Notes under the pieces: generated by a model | Seen by the model: the letters and a program-made list of their open reading frames with translations, nothing else | Databases searched by the model: none | What the model was told of the DNA's origin: nothing | Shown: piece by piece, positions 60,440-64,000 of the stretch | Position numbering within the stretch: the first letter of the stretch is position 1 | How the letters are laid out: each line of letters starts with the position of its first letter | Position numbers and translations under genes: made by a program | NCBI GenBank assembly: GCA_026182355.1 | Contig: JAPFBL010000105.1 | Location: forward strand, 1,479,001 to 1,543,000 | Length of the DNA stretch: 64,000 bases | Direction of reading: 5' to 3' | DNA from: Hermatobates lingyangjiaoensis | Lineage: Eukaryota > Arthropoda > Insecta > Hemiptera > Hermatobatidae

Positions 60440-60680
60440 GGGAAAGTGTGGACTGGGTTTGATTTGAGTGAAGTGTATTTGGGTGAGGATGCTGTGGACC
60501 TAGAGACCCGGTGACCTTGGCTCTGTACGATGCCCCTTCCCTCTCCGCCGCCCCCTCCCACGTCCATGCCCACACCCACTGTGTTTCTATGTTACTAGTC
60601 TCCGACGGGGCTGTCCGGCCGCCCATGTCGCCTGCCAGCACTTCTCTTTCACTTGTGCTTTCTCTCCGAGGAAACCATCA
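60440..60680. other. GC-rich island, possible exon or conserved element
   Basis: About 240 bases of high-GC sequence, open on both strands (74 codons plus, 105 codons minus). The translations (His/Pro/Ser-rich plus, Thr/Ser-rich minus) are not recognisable. No clear splice signals were found. Confidence 0.28.
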
Positions 60681-61243
60681 AAGTACTCACACACTCCACA
60701 CTAACACCAAATACTGTCTGACAAGTGCTGAATAAATTAGACACTCCCTCATTTATTAATAATACTTAGCATATTTGGGATTATACTATCGTGGCAGTAA
60801 TTTACTATCACATACTGCTTGCTTTACCAAGTATTAAAATGAATCCTCTCCAACATCCTCACTTGCTGACTTTGATCTTCAGAGCTGTTCTAGAGGCCTT
60901 TAGAGTGCCTCATTTCCAATTGGGCACCCCTTTTACTTGTGATACGCCAACATTACCAGCTTCATTCTGCATCAGAACACCTACAGTTTGCCTCCCCACG
61001 TTCATTATAGTAGATTTTAACTGTATAGAGGCTTAGGACCGACTAATCTAACTTCAGCCTGTACAGAGCCCATGGGACAGCGTACGCAAAATTTCCCATC
61101 TCCTACATGAAAAAAAAAGGTTTTCCAAAGATTACCCCTCCAATGTGAATACTATCAGCCAGTACACTACCACTAGGCCTAGTCTCCCTTTTCTTTTTTA
61201 ATAGATTTTTGAAGTATTAATAAGTAAACCCATTGCAGGGTTT

Positions 61244-61340
61244 GTTCATTATAATACATTATATTGTATTGTACTATTATAATACAATGTATTATTGTAT
61301 ATTATAATATATTGTACATTATTACAATACTATAATAATA
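61244..61340. repeat. Cryptic AT-rich repeat of ATTATAATACA type
   Basis: Variants of 'attataatacaatg' and its complement alternate over about 100 bases, giving several overlapping potential hairpins. Confidence 0.6.
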
Positions 61341-61601
61341 TTTTATGTATAATTAAATAAAATAAGAGTTCCTTGTTAGTTATTGATTCAACAACCAGTC
61401 ATTGAATAAATCTTAATAAAATAAATATGAAGAAAGACATTTCACTATTAAGCAAAAAAATAAATATAATAATAATAATATATTCTATATGTCTAAGCAC
61501 AGAGCCTCTCGACCAAACCCCGAGTCACAGAGTTACTAGACCAGCAAAGCACTATCTTCTTACCCATTCGCATTGATCAAGTTCCCATAGCTTTTTAAAC
61601 A

Positions 61602-61627
61602 ATATATATATATATATATATATATAT
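61602..61627. repeat. (TA)n tract
   Basis: An uninterrupted AT dinucleotide run. Confidence 0.95.
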
Positions 61628-61717
61628 TACTTTTAGGCAGTTAAAATTTAAATTAGATAGAGTGCAGTTCCTTTACAGTGCAACCGTGTTATACACAAGA
61701 CATAACCTCCAGTCCTC

Positions 61718-61743
61718 TATCTTTATCCCTTCTTCTCTCTCCT

Positions 61744-61795
<52 letters not shown>

Positions 61796-61890
61796 TCTAC
61801 CACCTTTCTCCCTCTCCCTGTACCACTCGTTCTCGATCTCTGTTCTTCTTTTCTCACTTCCCTCTCTCTCACTATCTCTCATCCCTTCAC
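61718..61890. repeat. Polypyrimidine tract with (CT)n core
   Basis: The core (CT)n is at 61741-61792, with C/T-rich flanks on both sides. The open frames here on both strands are products of the repeat. Confidence 0.92.
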
Positions 61891-61959
61891 ACACTGTTAT
61901 GGAGTTGTCACGATATACCGGAATAATTAAAAATGTATGTAGTGTTAATTATTAATTAA

Positions 61960-64000
61960 AAAAAGCTTGTAGTGTTTATAGCATGTATCAAACATAATCT
62001 ATTAATCATGCAAAAACGTTTAAATTTTGTAATGATATGGGATCTTATGTCCACAAATTGGTAACTTTAAAGATACATTGAGGTTGAGTTATATGTTAAC
62101 ATATATTGAATTATATATATATATATATGAGTTATATATTACCAAAACGAATCAAAGAGAACAATGTCCATTGTTTGCTTAATGAATTAACATTAAAAAC
62201 TATCGAATTCAATTTGTGATTTTAAAAAGTATATATGATAAAAAAAAGAGATGTTTTATATGTTTCATTTTCTGGTCAGATATAGTTGGTGATTTTGTGA
62301 AAATAACTTTACTAAATGAATGAGCAAGATGACAATCGCTGAATTTGGTTCACAAATGTCTCCCTATTAGGAGGTCAACATTACAGACGACTGGGGGACT
62401 ATCTGTCTACCATCTCACCTACGCCTTCTCTCGTGTCCTCTTCTCAGACTTCAGTACAGACTATGCATTCAAATAGTAACACCAGATCATGAGATTTCAA
62501 AAATTTTCTTTTAATATTCACAAAACCATGAATATGATATATTGTTTTATAGTAACTCTAAAATTTAATTAGAATAATAATGCTGCAAATGATTGTTTAA
62601 TCAAGTTTTGTCAGAATGGAATTTTGTCAAAACGGCTCTTTATTAGACAGAATCGTAATACTTTTCTTGTTTGTACTCATCTTTGTCCTAGGTTATAGTT
62701 GATTTACTGACCATCAGCTGTTTGCTTATAATTCGCGCTTTAACACTTTTGGTTTTTCACTTGTATGCTGCTGATTAGGGCCTTACGGCTTGAAAACGAT
62801 TGTGAATCCCACTTACAACGGTCTTTTGATTTCTGATGTCAACTTCTTGTCAGCCTGTTGGGTATCTTGAGTGAGGTGAAATTTTGAACATCTGATAAAG
62901 AATGCAGTTCGCCCATCACTAAAATGTTTATTAAAAATAAGGAAGTCACACTTTTCGTCCTAGAAAAGAACTTAAAATGGAAACTTGTAAGGAAGGGCAT
63001 TGCAGAAAAACAAACAAGTGCAAAAAACAATGATTTGTTATTATTGTGTGGTGTCTGAGAAATAGTGCGAAAAGTTTATTTTCATAGAAGTATTGAATTC
63101 TTTTTGAATGAATTCTTTTGAGGGAATTATTCTTTTGATGAATGACTTATTAAATCAGTTATTTTAGGCAACCAGGCGTAGTCTCTATGAGATATGTCCC
63201 GAAATCGTCCTTAAGGGTTATGTTACGGTGAAAGGTTCTCATTTCGCTTAGGTCAGTTTTCCTCATTTCTAAATTTAATTAGCGTTGTTTCTTTAGATTA
63301 TTAAATGCAAGTGTGGCAGTGAGCCTAATGATATCAATGAACCTCTATGATGTTCACGGTACTGGGCCAAGTTAACATATCATCATTGATAACCGAAGGA
63401 AGCAAATCTCAGACGACCTTCTCCAACTTACAAGTACGTCAATCATTTCCATATTTCATATTTTTGCATTTTGGATATATTTTATGAGCAATAGTAAGTA
63501 AAATACATTACGACTTTACCACAAGGAGAAAATATTTTCCTATCTATCATGAGTAAATACTACACAACAACTGCTTACATAGCTCATGAGTAATATTGCA
63601 TAATCTATTTTAACTAATTTAGTAATGACACAATTGAATCAATAAATATGAAAATCAAGTGTTCGTCTGAGAGTACCTTTACAGTATATATGTTAAATAG
63701 CCAAATATATCTAATTTAAATTTGGAGAGCCATCATGACGTTTTAAAATTTAATAAATGAAATAAATAATGTAAAACTTTCTATATAATTAAAAAATGTG
63801 TTAATGAATAAACAGTCGCTTTTATGGCACTCTCTTCGATCACACTAACGGGCTGTACTCCATGTATGTGCAGTTATAAGATATCTAACCTGTAATCGTT
63901 GAAGGTGTTTTGAAGAGGTCTAAGTGGATGACTTACTTCGATCATGTCTGCTTCAAAATCTGTAAAAGTATCAGTCATGAAATTTATGAAAAAATTTTTA
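61960..64000. other. No gene seen
   Basis: AT-rich, with short frames only. A short (TA)n run lies at 62114-62130. No recognisable features. Confidence 0.5.

Noticed and set aside
61662..61955. 97-codon Ser/Leu-rich ORF and its Arg/Glu-rich antisense
   Set aside because: Both are translations of a (CT)n repeat.

Overview
This is eukaryotic DNA, most likely from an arthropod and probably an insect. It is strongly AT-rich and gene-poor, with long (TA)n and (CT)n tracts. It holds a decayed insect-style non-LTR retrotransposon with an RNase H region, a hAT DNA transposon, tRNA-derived SINE pieces and many Penelope-like element (PLE) ends. No long intact host gene is visible, and almost every open frame is short and unsupported. 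The window reads as intergenic or intronic sequence packed with degraded repeats. The species is not identifiable from what I can see, and an insect origin is an inference from the retroelement types.

Layout. Bases 1-2400 hold copies of a SINE/RTE-like repeat with local duplications. Bases 4240-6515 hold a 5'-truncated, frameshifted non-LTR retrotransposon. Bases 8300-9060 and 28170-28300 hold parts of a tRNA-type SINE. Bases 14400-14870, 34600-35450, 40350-40810, 42540-45180 and 57890-58425 hold short fold-back repeats. Bases 49134-50172 hold a near-perfect 500-bp-arm palindrome built from two divergent PLE 3' ends, each coding a GIY-YIG endonuclease domain. Bases 54932-55735 are a hAT element with terminal inverted repeats and an exact 8-bp target duplication. 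Scattered GC-rich islands (13.4, 31.5, 38.0, 39.3, 48.5, 51.0 and 60.5 kb) are the best places for host exons or conserved elements. The strongest is a 108-base open stretch bounded by AG and GT at 37972-38079 on the minus strand.

The main observation. At least a dozen of the fold-back repeats carry a motif matching the type I hammerhead ribozyme (HHR) core: C-U-G-A-Y-G-A, a short stem II, then G-A-A, a tiny or self-complementary stem III and a U-H cleavage position. In the well-preserved copies this motif lies tens to about 100 nt upstream of a (TA)n tract, at the 3' end of the unit. The same architecture occurs downstream of the GIY-YIG stop codon in the 49-50 kb palindrome, which ties the anonymous fold-backs to PLEs. 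HHRs in PLE terminal repeats and metazoan 'retrozymes' are established knowledge. What looks unusual here is that several families sit as head-to-head inverted dimers, or tail-to-tail across one shared TA tract, within 64 kb. Self-cleavage, expression and mobilisation are inferences that the sequence alone cannot prove.
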